Source: JABDFW01 sp035550215
Lineage (GTDB): Bacteria; Bacteroidota; Bacteroidia; Chitinophagales; Chitinophagaceae
Length of the DNA: 64,000 nucleotides
Assembly: GCA_035550215.1 (NCBI GenBank)
Contig: DASZPM010000012.1
Span: 32,919-96,918, forward strand
Direction: 5' to 3'
Shown piece after piece: positions 50,812 to 59,774 of this stretch (within the stretch, counting starts at the first letter, position 1; every line of letters starts with the position of its first letter). Under the pieces are notes generated by a model. That model was not told where the DNA came from, searched no databases, and saw only the letters and a list, made by a program, of their open reading frames with translations. A program made the translations under genes and the position numbers.

Positions 50812-52074
50812 TTATTGCCCGAAATAAATAGTGAATATGTGCATATCGTTTTCAAATGTATACATCGCTGAAAAGCCGGCAAGGTTGCATATTTCTTTAA
50901 TAATAGCAAGCCCAAGGCCCGTTCCTTCACTCTCATTTTGTGCTTTATAAAAACGCGTAAATACTTTGCCTTCATCCAGTGCGCCTCCCGGCGCGGTATT
51001 GGCAACCTGCATATACCTGCCATTCAATACAATATCAATTTTCCCTCCGCCGGGGGTATACCGCAAAGCGTTACTTAGAAGATTATTAACCAATATTTCC
51101 GCAAGATGCTGGTGAAATGATTTACTTATATCCCCGCATTCAATGGCCAGCTTGATGTTGCGCGATGATATTAAATCCTGCCACTCGCTTGTCCTGGCTA
51201 ATATCACGTGGCGAAGGTTTACCGGTTCATCAGCAATAAACTGCCGGTTTTCCAGCTTTGTAAGCAATAATAAGGACTGGTGAAGGCGTGACAATTTGCT
51301 TGCCGCGTTTTCTATCGCCAGTAACTGGCCAATATTCTCTTGTGTCAGTGTATCATCCTGTAACAATAACTCCACCTTGCTGCGTATAACCGCTAACGGG
51401 GTTTGCATTTCATGTGACGCATTTTCAGTAAAAGCCTTTAATGCATGATAATCCCTGTAGATATGCAGCGTCATCTGGTTGAGGCTGTCGTTGAGGAGGG
51501 CTATTTCGTCCACAGGCACGTTGGGTAATTGCAGGGGCTTTTCTACCGCAATTGTATAACCTTTTATCCGGCCGATGGTATTGTAAAAGGGTTGCCAAAG
51601 GCGGCTAATCACTTTACGGTTAATAAAATAGTTCACCAGTAAAATCATACCGATAACCCCCAATGTCACTAATATAATCAGTTGCAACAGGTCTTCTGTT
51701 TCAGCTTGCGAACGATTTACGGTAACATTATACAACTTATCCTGCACCTGTATGCTGAAAGTAATTTGCCTTACCTGCTCGTTTTCATTTTCCCTTTTAT
51801 TAAACACCGTTATGCTGTGCGCATGCCTGCTTCTTTTAACCGGCGTTTGTACTTCAGATGCCGTAATCCATTGCTGGCGCGTGTTTTCAAAATCAGGAAG
51901 CTGATTATGAGACTGGACATATTCCACAATTTCCTGCTCTTCGGATTTGAGGGTGCCGTCAAGCTGCCTTATAAGTATATAGTATAACACAAAATAAAAC
52001 GCCACACTACCGGCTATAAATGTTGCGATGGTGGCAATAATATTTATGCGATTATATTTGGCGAATAGCTTCAT
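50812..52074 (-). CDS. Sensor histidine kinase of the efflux operon
   Basis: A 420-residue membrane histidine kinase. Two membrane segments ('IIATIATFIAGSVAFYFVLY' near the start and 'LIILVTLGVIGMILLVNYFI' near 140) flank a periplasmic sensor domain of about 100 residues with no known fold visible. A HAMP-like linker precedes the H box 'FTENASHEMQTPLAVIRS'. N box: 'NNLLSNALRYTPGGG'. G2: 'GTGLGLAIIKEICNLAGF'. All key residues are present. Its ATG follows the regulator's stop codon directly. It should sense a pump substrate or envelope stress (inference). Confidence 0.93.
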   Translation of the reverse strand: MKLFAKYNRINIIATIATFIAGSVAFYFVLYYILIRQLDGTLKSEEQEIVEYVQSHNQLPDFENTRQQWITASEVQTPVKRSRHAHSITVFNKRENENEQVRQITFSIQVQDKLYNVTVNRSQAETEDLLQLIILVTLGVIGMILLVNYFINRKVISRLWQPFYNTIGRIKGYTIAVEKPLQLPNVPVDEIALLNDSLNQMTLHIYRDYHALKAFTENASHEMQTPLAVIRSKVELLLQDDTLTQENIGQLLAIENAASKLSRLHQSLLLLTKLENRQFIADEPVNLRHVILARTSEWQDLISSRNIKLAIECGDISKSFHQHLAEILVNNLLSNALRYTPGGGKIDIVLNGRYMQVANTAPGGALDEGKVFTRFYKAQNESEGTGLGLAIIKEICNLAGFSAMYTFENDMHIFTIYFGQ

Positions 52075-52749
52075 TTAAACCTGCATTTTATATCCCACTC
52101 CATAAACCGACCTGATACAATCATTACCGCCGGCCGCCACTATTTTTTTTCTAAGATTTTTTATGTGGGTATAAATAAAATCGTGGTTGGCTACAAAATC
52201 CATGTCATCTCCCCACAAGTGTTCCACGATGGAATTTTTGGACAGCACTTTATTCCTGTTCACAATAAAAAATAGCAGCAGTTGGTATTCCTTTAATGTG
52301 AGTGCAACGGGTTTGCTATTCACCAACACCTCCTTCCCGTTAGTATCAACCTCTATGTCGCCCGCCATAATAACTGGCTGGCCGCTATAATTTTTTCGGC
52401 GCAAAATAGCCGCCACACGCACACTTAGTTCCGATAAATGAAACGGTTTTACCAGGTAGTCATCAGCACCGGTTTGCAGGCCCTCTATTTTGTCTTCCAG
52501 TGCACCTTTTGCGGAAATGATAATTACCGCCTCGGATTTGCGGTTTTTTTTTAGATATTGCAGCAATTGCATGCCGCTTCCACCCGGCAGCATAATATCC
52601 AGTATCACGCAGTCATAATCATACCCTTCAATCTTCTCTAAAGCTTCTTTATAAGTATATACCGCTTCGCAGATATAATTTGCTGCGGTTAGGTACTCTA
52701 CCATGCTTTGATTCAAAGGGCGCTCATCTTCTATTATAAGCAGCTTCAA
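52075..52749 (-). CDS. OmpR-family response regulator of the efflux operon
   Basis: A 224-residue regulator. Receiver: 'LLIIEDERPLNQSMVEYL', phospho-Asp in 'CVILDIMLPGGSG', 'VIIISAKGALEDKI', Lys in 'DYLVKPFHLSEL'. Winged-helix output: 'LTLKEYQLLLFFIVNRN' and 'FIYTHIKNLRKKI', ending 'IRSVYGVGYKM'. First gene of the unit regulator-kinase-TolC-adaptor-RND, so it probably controls its own operon. No clear -33/-7 pair was found upstream. Confidence 0.94.
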   Translation of the reverse strand: MKLLIIEDERPLNQSMVEYLTAANYICEAVYTYKEALEKIEGYDYDCVILDIMLPGGSGMQLLQYLKKNRKSEAVIIISAKGALEDKIEGLQTGADDYLVKPFHLSELSVRVAAILRRKNYSGQPVIMAGDIEVDTNGKEVLVNSKPVALTLKEYQLLLFFIVNRNKVLSKNSIVEHLWGDDMDFVANHDFIYTHIKNLRKKIVAAGGNDCIRSVYGVGYKMQV

Positions 52750-53067
52750 TATTGCTGAAATTTGTGTACAAAATACTACAATAAATCTGTAGCAAAACTG
52801 AATTGGTTTTCCTGGCAGGCAAACGCCGCATTAGCCAGCCAAAGCTTCCATTTGCAGGAGATTATTATACAAGATAGCGGTTAAAAACGGTCATTTGCGC
52901 ATCCAAACATATTATCCGCCTGTTTATAAAACTTTCCGCTTCTTTCCCACGTAAATTAAGTTGTTAAAAAGATGTTGCCGCTTATTAAAAAGCATCAGAA
53001 TGGGCAAAATTGTGCCGTTTCCAAGCAGTACATTTATATATCTTTACCCCTTAAAAACACGGTAGGT
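52750..53067. other. Intergenic region without clear signals
   Basis: 318 bases between the divergent regulator and oxidoreductase genes. It should hold both promoters. Only TATCTTTA at 53039-53046 (7/8 match to the -7 element, plus strand) was noted. No open frame, repeat or RNA was recognised. Confidence 0.5.
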
Positions 53068-54042
53068 ATGTTAAAAGTTGGCGTTTTTGGCGTTGGGCAC
53101 CTGGGCAAATTTCATCTGAATAACTGGAAAGAGATAGAAGGTATAAGCTTGGCAGGTTTTTATGACCCAAACGACGGCACAGCGGCAGAGGTAGAGAAAA
53201 AATACGGGCTTACAAGATATACGAATGCCGGTGATTTAATGGATATTATTGATGCGGCTGATATTGTTGCACCAACCAATTACCATTATTCGCTGTGCGA
53301 AATGGCAATAAAAAAAGGCAAGCATGTATTTGTTGAAAAACCTTTGGCAAATACAATGGAGGAAGCAAAACAATTACTTAAGATTACGGCTGAAGCCAAT
53401 GTAAAAGTGCAGGTGGGGCACGTTGAAAGATTTAACCCGGCTTATACCGCAGTAAAGAATTTGCAGCTCAACCCCATGTTTATTGAAGTGCATCGGCTGG
53501 CCCAGTTTAACCCGCGCGGAACAGAAGTAAGCGTGATATTAGATTTAATGATACATGACATTGATATTATATTAAGCCTGGTAAAAAGCGATGTAAAAAA
53601 TATATCTGCAAGCGGCGTTGCAGTTATGACTGATACCCCTGATATTGCCAATGTGCGCATTGAATTTAATAATGGTTGCGTAGCTAACCTTACGAGCAGC
53701 CGTATAAGTATGAAAAAAATGCGCAAAATAAGGCTGTTTCAAAAAGATGCTTATATCGGCATAGACTTTTTGGAAAAGAAAACCGAGATAATAAAATTGA
53801 AAAGTGAGGGAGGCGGTGAAGATTTTTCGTTTGACATTGAAACGCCATCAGGAACAAAAACCATTAGCATCTATAATCCGGAGGTTAAGGCAGGCAATGC
53901 AATAAAAGAAGAGCTGATTTCGTTCAGGGACGCTATACTCAATAATACGCCCGTAGCTGTATCTGAAATGGATGGTTACCTTGCAATGGAAGTTGCACAC
54001 CAGGTACTGGAAAAAATTAATAAAACCAAATTTCCTGTTTGA
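53068..54042 (+). CDS. Gfo/Idh/MocA-family oxidoreductase
   Basis: A 324-residue NAD(P)-dependent sugar dehydrogenase-like protein. The ATG at 53068 ('MLKVGVFGVGHLGKFH') starts at the Rossmann GxGxxG; an earlier in-frame ATG would add 32 unnatural residues. The catalytic motif is 'HVFVEKPLANTMEEAKQLL' (EKP). 'QVGHVERFNPAY' and 'DLMIHDIDIIL' form the substrate pocket. It resembles oxidoreductases of nucleotide-sugar or cyclitol metabolism. It precedes a WcaJ-type priming transferase by 11 bases, so it may make an amino or keto sugar for the same polymer (inference). Confidence 0.88.
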   Translation: MLKVGVFGVGHLGKFHLNNWKEIEGISLAGFYDPNDGTAAEVEKKYGLTRYTNAGDLMDIIDAADIVAPTNYHYSLCEMAIKKGKHVFVEKPLANTMEEAKQLLKITAEANVKVQVGHVERFNPAYTAVKNLQLNPMFIEVHRLAQFNPRGTEVSVILDLMIHDIDIILSLVKSDVKNISASGVAVMTDTPDIANVRIEFNNGCVANLTSSRISMKKMRKIRLFQKDAYIGIDFLEKKTEIIKLKSEGGGEDFSFDIETPSGTKTISIYNPEVKAGNAIKEELISFRDAILNNTPVAVSEMDGYLAMEVAHQVLEKINKTKFPV

Positions 54043-54053
54043 TTGACCTGCCT

Positions 54054-55475
54054 ATGCAGAAAAAAATGCCCATACCTATAAGCCTATATATACTAAGTGA
54101 CCTTTTTACTTCGGCTGTTGTATGGGTAATTATATCATTGGTGCGCAAACACCTTTTGTATGAACACCCGCAAAATCTTGGCGAGTTATTTACAAGCGAC
54201 CCATTTTTCGTACAATCACTTATAGCTATACCTGTTTTCTGGGTAATATTATATGCTATATCGGGCGCATACAGTACGTCAGTGTATACCAAGTCAAGGC
54301 TTACAGAATTGACGAATACTTTTATACAGGCCCTTACCGGTTCATCTATCCTCCTGTTCCTTGTTTTTCTAAACGATCACCGGCAGGATTACAGTTACCT
54401 GTATATTGTATTTTTTTCAATACTCGCATTACAAACTATTCTCCCCTTCACGGCCAGGTACTTTTTTATCATTCTCGCTAAAAAACAAATCCTTACAGGA
54501 AAATATTTTTTAAATACTATTATTGTAGGCAATAACCGGAAGTCGCACGATGCGTTCATAGAAATAAAAAACTTCAGGGAGTCCGGCTATCATATTATCG
54601 GTTTTTTAAGCGATGATAAAAGCCTTAAAAACGGTTTATCAAAATGGATACCCTGCCTCGGCAATACGGAGAATATTGAAACTATCATCCAGGAAAAAAA
54701 TGTTGACCAGGTAATAATTGCACTTGACAAGGCCGAACAACAACAGGTTGACAGCCTTATAAGCAGGCTGAGTGAAAAAGATGTACAGGTAAAACTGGTA
54801 CCGGATACATTTGAAATACTTTCCGGCTCGGTAAAAATTGAAAGTGTGCTTGGCGCTGTTTTAATAAACATCAACACCAACCTCATGCCGTCCTGGCAAC
54901 TAAACATCAAGCGCCTGCTGGATGTTGGCCTTTCTATCGTATCCCTTGTAATATTAAGCCCTTTGCTGTTATTTATCGCCATAAAAACAAAATTGTCATC
55001 GAAAGGCCCGGTAATTTATTCGCAGGAAAGACTGGGCTGCAAGGGTAAGCCTTTTACCATTTACAAGTTTCGGTCAATGTATGACGACTCAGAAAAAAAC
55101 GGCCCAAGCCTTTCCACAGAAGATGACGCAAGGGTAACGCCGTGGGGCAGGTTTATGCGTAAGTGGCGGCTTGATGAATTGCCCCAATTGTGGAATATTA
55201 TAAAAGGTGAGATGAGCCTGGTTGGCCCCCGACCTGAAAGAATGTTTTACATTAAACAGATAAACAAGGTTACGCCCTATTACCGTTACCTTTTAAAGGT
55301 AAAACCGGGCCTTACTTCATGGGGCATGGTAAAATTTGGCTATGCATCGTCTGTTAGTGAAATGATAGAACGCATGAAGTACGACCTGGTATATATTGAA
55401 AATATTTCACTGCTGCTCGATATTAAAATTATGTTTTATACCCTTGAAATTATTTTTATGGGAAAGGGCAAGTGA
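54054..55475 (+). CDS. Polyprenyl-phosphate sugar phosphotransferase, WcaJ type
   Basis: A 473-residue priming enzyme of classical layout: four N-terminal membrane segments, a Rossmann-like middle domain ('FLNTIIVGNNRKSHDAFIEI', 'VDQVIIALDKAEQQ'), one more membrane segment ('LLDVGLSIVSLVILSPLLLF') and the catalytic domain with 'SSKGPVIYSQERLGCKG', 'YKFRSMYDDSEK', 'RKWRLDELPQLWNIIKG' and 'GPRPERMFY'. ATG at 54054 is chosen over an in-frame TTG at 54039. It transfers a sugar phosphate (often glucose) to undecaprenyl phosphate. Second priming enzyme of the window. Confidence 0.9.
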   Translation: MQKKMPIPISLYILSDLFTSAVVWVIISLVRKHLLYEHPQNLGELFTSDPFFVQSLIAIPVFWVILYAISGAYSTSVYTKSRLTELTNTFIQALTGSSILLFLVFLNDHRQDYSYLYIVFFSILALQTILPFTARYFFIILAKKQILTGKYFLNTIIVGNNRKSHDAFIEIKNFRESGYHIIGFLSDDKSLKNGLSKWIPCLGNTENIETIIQEKNVDQVIIALDKAEQQQVDSLISRLSEKDVQVKLVPDTFEILSGSVKIESVLGAVLININTNLMPSWQLNIKRLLDVGLSIVSLVILSPLLLFIAIKTKLSSKGPVIYSQERLGCKGKPFTIYKFRSMYDDSEKNGPSLSTEDDARVTPWGRFMRKWRLDELPQLWNIIKGEMSLVGPRPERMFYIKQINKVTPYYRYLLKVKPGLTSWGMVKFGYASSVSEMIERMKYDLVYIENISLLLDIKIMFYTLEIIFMGKGK

Positions 55476-55557
55476 CAGTTTACAACAGAAAACCATTAAG
55501 CATAGCGAGGATATCTATAACACTAGCAGTTTTATATTTAATTTCATTTAGCCCATT

Positions 55558-56478
55558 ATGCTGAGTACACAAATAAACGTTATACCATCAGGTTCACTTA
55601 ACAAGGCAAAATGGGATAATTGCATTAATACAAGTCATAATGGCCTGGTATATGCCACCAGCACTTATCTTGATGCGATGGCAACACATTGGGCCGGAAT
55701 GGTATTGAACGATTATAAATATGTAATGCCATTGCCCTGGAGAAAAAAAATGTTGGTTCAATACATTTATCCCCCAGCTTTTGTACAGCAGTTGGGCATT
55801 TTTTCGGCAGGTGATATTTCAGCGGAAGTTGTTTCTCTCTTTATAAAAGCAATACCTGCAAAATACAAGTATTGTGAAATGCACTTTAATTATGCTAACC
55901 TTTTGCAGGGAAATAATGTAATAATGCGCAAAAATTATTTGCTGAACCTGTCTCCCGGGTACGATAAGCTGTATAATGCATACAGCCGTTCTGCCATTAG
56001 AAACATTACAAAGGCAAACAATGCCGGGGTTACTGTACGGGACGGGATTGCGCCTGCCGCCATTATACAAATGCACCGCGGGAGGTTTGGTGATAATATT
56101 GGCGCCACGGCTGATGACTACGACCGGTTTTTGACTTTGTGCAATACATTGCTGCAAAAAAAGCAGTGCATAACGGCAGGCGCCTATGATGCTACCGGCA
56201 AATTAATTGCAGGCAGCGTTTATTTTATTTACAAAAACAGGGTAACATTTATATTAAACGGCAATACGCCGGAAAGCCTTACCTGCGGTGCTACACATTT
56301 ACTAAAAGACCACGTTATTCAAAAACTCGCCGGCTCAGGCTACGTTCTGGATTTTGAAGGAAGCGATTTTGAAAATTTTGCCAGGTTTTACCGGCAATTT
56401 GGCGCAAAGGAAGTGGAACATTATTTTACCCTGACAATTAACAGGCTGCCATTTTTATTACGGCATTTAAAGAGATGA
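55558..56478 (+). CDS. FemAB/GNAT-like acyltransferase protein
   Basis: A 306-residue protein. The middle and C-terminal parts show the GNAT-like fold of the FemAB/BioF2-like family: 'LSPGYDKLYNAYSRSAIRNI', 'QMHRGRFGDNIG', 'IAGSVYFIYKNRVTFILNG', 'LLKDHVIQKLAGSG' and 'DFEGSDFENFARFYRQFGA'. The last pattern is typical of aminoacyl- or acyl-transfer proteins in peptidoglycan or polysaccharide modification. The substrate is unknown. It lies 82 bases after the priming transferase and overlaps the convergent ispD by 12 bases. Confidence 0.75.
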   Translation: MLSTQINVIPSGSLNKAKWDNCINTSHNGLVYATSTYLDAMATHWAGMVLNDYKYVMPLPWRKKMLVQYIYPPAFVQQLGIFSAGDISAEVVSLFIKAIPAKYKYCEMHFNYANLLQGNNVIMRKNYLLNLSPGYDKLYNAYSRSAIRNITKANNAGVTVRDGIAPAAIIQMHRGRFGDNIGATADDYDRFLTLCNTLLQKKQCITAGAYDATGKLIAGSVYFIYKNRVTFILNGNTPESLTCGATHLLKDHVIQKLAGSGYVLDFEGSDFENFARFYRQFGAKEVEHYFTLTINRLPFLLRHLKR

Positions 56479-57144
56479 CCTCTCTTCCAGCATGCGTTCT
56501 GCAATCATTAAGTCAACCGGGCGGGTTATTTTTATATTATCGTATTCACCTTCGGTAAGTAAAACACGTGTGCCATTTGCCTCCACTACGGTAGCCTCAT
56601 CAGTAAAACTGTCTTTATATTCCTGCTGAAATGCCGGCAAAATAATGCTGCTTAAAAAAGTTTGAGGGGTTTGTATAATACGCACGTGTTGCCTGTCTTC
56701 AATAAAATGACTTCCCTTGCGCACAATACGAATACTATCAGTAGCTGCAACAGCCGGAACCGCACTCCCCATTTCAACAGCCTGGTTATAGCAGCGGTGT
56801 ATCAGCGGTACAGAAATAAGGCATCGTACCCCATCATGCACAAAAACAACTGAATCGTGTTTTACCAACTGCAGGCCGCGCTTTACCGAATGAAACCTGG
56901 TCTCGCCGCCTTCAGTTATTATCATATCCCGGCCGGGCGGAAACATGGCTACAATCTGCCTGCCTTTTTCAATATGTTCCTTTGGCAGCACGATAACTAC
57001 CTGCATATCAGCGTATGCACGTAAAAATGTATCTATCGTATACCATAATACAGGCTTGTTTTTAAGCAGCAGGAATTGTTTAGGAACAATATTGCCCATT
57101 CGTTTACCTGACCCGCCGGCTACAATAACAGCAATCTTCTTCAT
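56467..57144 (-). CDS. ispD: 2-C-methyl-D-erythritol 4-phosphate cytidylyltransferase
   Basis: A 225-residue enzyme of the MEP isoprenoid route: CTP + 2-C-methyl-D-erythritol 4-phosphate to CDP-ME and diphosphate. Landmarks are 'IVAGGSGKRMG' (glycine-rich loop, residues 6-16), 'PKQFLLLKNKPVLWYTID', 'VFVHDGVRCLIS' (usually HDAARP), 'QTPQTF' and 'SFTDEATVVEANG'. The ATG at 57144 is preferred over an upstream in-frame ATG at 57213, because the family starts there. Monocistronic. It may supply isoprenoid carriers, including undecaprenyl phosphate. Confidence 0.93.
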   Translation of the reverse strand: MKKIAVIVAGGSGKRMGNIVPKQFLLLKNKPVLWYTIDTFLRAYADMQVVIVLPKEHIEKGRQIVAMFPPGRDMIITEGGETRFHSVKRGLQLVKHDSVVFVHDGVRCLISVPLIHRCYNQAVEMGSAVPAVAATDSIRIVRKGSHFIEDRQHVRIIQTPQTFLSSIILPAFQQEYKDSFTDEATVVEANGTRVLLTEGEYDNIKITRPVDLMIAERMLEERSSL

Positions 57145-57625
57145 AGTAAAGTTCCCGGCAAAAAAATTGAAAAAAATCATTAAATAAAAAGCTTTGCCGT
57201 ATAATCCTTGCAATATAAATGAAGTTAACCAGTATTTCTATATTACCTCGTGTTTGTTGCCGGCTGCCCTTTAGCACCGGGGTTTATTATACCATCCCCG
57301 CAGATCATTAAAAGTACTATTGCTTAAACGTTACGTGCCACCGCATGAACTATGCAGTAATGGCAACGCGGGCGTGGTATCGCCGGCGTCAATTAAGGGC
57401 GAAAATAACCTTATACGCATTAAAATCTGTTGGGTGCATTTTGCCCGGCAACATACAAAAACAAGGCAAAAAGTTAAAATAGCAGAGAGAACAATTCCGG
57501 CCGATCAACCAGCAGTTTAATTGTACCGGTTGTTTTTTAAAACGCCGGAATTCCTAATATTTGCATCTTCTTTTAACAATTTTCTTTTTTTGAATACTTT
57601 TATCTTCACCCTTTTAAAATTCGTG
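57145..57625. other. Intergenic region between ispD and the OmpH-like gene
   Basis: 481 bases between divergent genes. It must hold both promoters. No open frame with coding character, RNA gene or strong hairpin was recognised. A TTTTTTTG near 57585 and TTATCTTCAC before 57610 might be parts of the OmpH-like promoter, but the match is weak. Confidence 0.45.
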
Positions 57626-58222
57626 ATGAAGAAAGCGTTAATAGCCTTCAATATTGTGTTACTTGTTGCCGTGGGTATTTTGTACTTGCTTTATTTTACG
57701 TATGTAAGCGAGGACATTCATGAAAAAAAAATTGCCCAGGCGCAGGTAGCAAACACTTTCAAAGTTGCTTATTTTGATTTTGACACGCTTGACACTTACT
57801 ATGAATACTCCAAACAGGTGCGGCAGGAACTTATGGCTATAGATTCTGAAAATGAAAGAAAGCTTACCGAAATGCGGAGCGATATAGCCAACGAAATAAA
57901 GAAATTTAACAAGGTTGGCGCTTCTTTAACACAAACAGAGCAGAGCAATTTTCAGCAGCGGCTTAACGACTTACAGATAAACTACCAAAACCAGCAGCAA
58001 CAGCTTGGCCAGTCAATGAATTCGGAATATATCCAGCGTGAGCAGGCAGTGAAATTCAGGATTCAAAAGTTTCTTAAAACTTATTGCCGCAATAAAGGCT
58101 ACGCGTATGTGTTTGGAACAAAAGAGTACGACGACATAATGTACTACAAAGACACTATACGCAACATTACCCGGGACCTGATAAAAGGCCTGAACGAGGA
58201 ATATGTAAACGAGCGGAAATAA
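57626..58222 (+). CDS. OmpH/Skp-family chaperone-like protein
   Basis: A 198-residue protein. The ATG at 57626 begins an N-terminal hydrophobic signal anchor ('ALIAFNIVLLVAVGILYLLY'). A Skp/OmpH-like core follows: 'FKVAYFDFDTLDTYYEYSKQ' (the family's 'iayVd...l......k'), a coiled-coil middle ('RLNDLQINYQNQQQQLGQSM') and 'YCRNKGYAYVFGTKEY' near the end, the usual closing strand. It likely assists outer-membrane protein folding in the periplasm while anchored to the inner membrane. It is followed by a terminator. Confidence 0.85.
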   Translation: MKKALIAFNIVLLVAVGILYLLYFTYVSEDIHEKKIAQAQVANTFKVAYFDFDTLDTYYEYSKQVRQELMAIDSENERKLTEMRSDIANEIKKFNKVGASLTQTEQSNFQQRLNDLQINYQNQQQQLGQSMNSEYIQREQAVKFRIQKFLKTYCRNKGYAYVFGTKEYDDIMYYKDTIRNITRDLIKGLNEEYVNERK

Positions 58223-58255
58223 ACATAATTATTACCCATATTTACCTATCTTCAA

Positions 58256-58280
58256 ATCCCGTTAAAATGCGGGGTTTTTT
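58256..58280 (+). terminator. Terminator after the OmpH-like gene
   Basis: CCCG (58258-58261) pairs with CGGG (58270-58273) around TTAAAATG, flanked by A-rich and T-rich sides, and is followed by six T's. It lies 35 bases after the stop and 25 before the permease ATG. Confidence 0.75.
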
Positions 58281-58304
58281 CTTCTTAAAAAACCAAATAA
58301 CTGT

Positions 58305-59762
58305 ATGCCTGAAAATAAAACCTCATTCAAGCCTACCCTTGGCCTTGTTGACGGCACAATGATAGTTGCCGGCAGCATGATAGGCTCCGGCATTTTTATT
58401 GTAAGTGCCGACATGCTCCGTAATGTTGGTGGTGCAGGGTGGCTTATATTGGTTTGGCTTATTACCGGGTTTATGACCATTACCGCAGCCGTAAGCTATG
58501 GTGAATTGAGTGGTATGTTTCCCCGTGCCGGCGGCCAGTATGTGTACCTTAAAGAGGCATATAACCCGCTGGTTGGTTTTTTATACGGGTGGAGTTTCTT
58601 TTCTGTCATTCAAACAGGCACTATAGCTGCAGTAGGTGTTGCCTTTTCAAAATTTGCGGCTTACGTTGTGCCAGCATCCCTTAAACCTTTTGTAAGCGAG
58701 GACAATAAGATATTTACCCTACCAATAACCGACCATTACACCTTTACTATCAGTTCCGCACAAGTAGTTTCAATTATACTCATTGCTTTTCTTACCTACA
58801 CCAATACCAAAGGGCTAAAAGGGGGCAGGTGGATACAGAACATATTTACCAGCACCAAGCTTCTTTCACTATTCGGGTTAATAATTGCCGGGCTCGCCGT
58901 GTTTAAGCCAGAAGTTTGGCATGCCAACTGGCTAACAGGCTGGCAGGCAGCTAAAGAAACCGGCGGCGTTATGACGCCTATTGCAGGCGCTGCGCTGTTT
59001 GGTGGTATTGCCGCAGCCATGGTTGGCTCAGTGTTCAGCAGTGACGCCTGGAATAATGTAACCTTTATAGCTGCCGAAATTAAACGCCCGCACCGCAACA
59101 TTGGCCTCAGCCTTTTTTTGGGTACACTCATTGTTACTGTTATATATGTATCGCTCAACTTCGTCTATCTTGCTACACTTCCGGTTACTGACATTATGCA
59201 TGCTGAAAAAGACAGGGTAGCCATAGCAGCATCAAACGTAATTTTTGGCAATGCAGGCGCCGTAATAATCGGCCTGATGATTATGGTATCAACCTTCGGC
59301 TGTAACAACGGCCTTATACTGGCTGGTGCACGGGTTTACTATACCATGGCGAAGGATGACCTCTTCTTCAAAAAAGCGGGTACGCTTAACAAAAACGCCG
59401 TTCCGGCCTGGGCGCTGTGGGCGCAATGCCTGGTAGCCTGCATTTTATGCTTAAGCGGCAAATATGGCGACCTGCTGGATATGATTTCGTTTGTAGTGGT
59501 AATTTTTTACGTACTCACTATTATCGGCATATTCAGGCTCCGTATAAAACGCCCGGATGCTGAAAGGCCCTACAAAGCATTTGGCTACCCGGTACTACCC
59601 ATTTTGTATATCCTTATGGGCACTGCTTTTTGTGTTTTGCTTATTATATATAAGCCCCAGTTTACATGGCCCGGTCTTATTATTGCGCTGATTGGTATTC
59701 CACTTTATTTTATTGCCGTGGCCAATAAGAAAAAAGTTGACACCGATGCTGTTAGCGTTTAA
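58305..59762 (+). CDS. APC-superfamily amino acid permease
   Basis: A 485-residue transporter with about 12 hydrophobic segments. TM1 has the unwound substrate-binding 'GSMIGSGIFIV' (GxGIF), and 'SYGELSGMFPRAGGQYVYLK' is the classic family signature. 'FSSDAWNNVTFIAAEIKRPH' matches the 'a..G.....ae.E...P.r' signature of loop TM6. It likely imports an amino acid with a cation or by exchange; LAT-like specificity is plausible but unproven. It starts right after a terminator and precedes the heptose kinase gene by 12 bases. Confidence 0.9.
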   Translation: MPENKTSFKPTLGLVDGTMIVAGSMIGSGIFIVSADMLRNVGGAGWLILVWLITGFMTITAAVSYGELSGMFPRAGGQYVYLKEAYNPLVGFLYGWSFFSVIQTGTIAAVGVAFSKFAAYVVPASLKPFVSEDNKIFTLPITDHYTFTISSAQVVSIILIAFLTYTNTKGLKGGRWIQNIFTSTKLLSLFGLIIAGLAVFKPEVWHANWLTGWQAAKETGGVMTPIAGAALFGGIAAAMVGSVFSSDAWNNVTFIAAEIKRPHRNIGLSLFLGTLIVTVIYVSLNFVYLATLPVTDIMHAEKDRVAIAASNVIFGNAGAVIIGLMIMVSTFGCNNGLILAGARVYYTMAKDDLFFKKAGTLNKNAVPAWALWAQCLVACILCLSGKYGDLLDMISFVVVIFYVLTIIGIFRLRIKRPDAERPYKAFGYPVLPILYILMGTAFCVLLIIYKPQFTWPGLIIALIGIPLYFIAVANKKKVDTDAVSV

Positions 59763-59774
59763 AGAATTTTTTGT

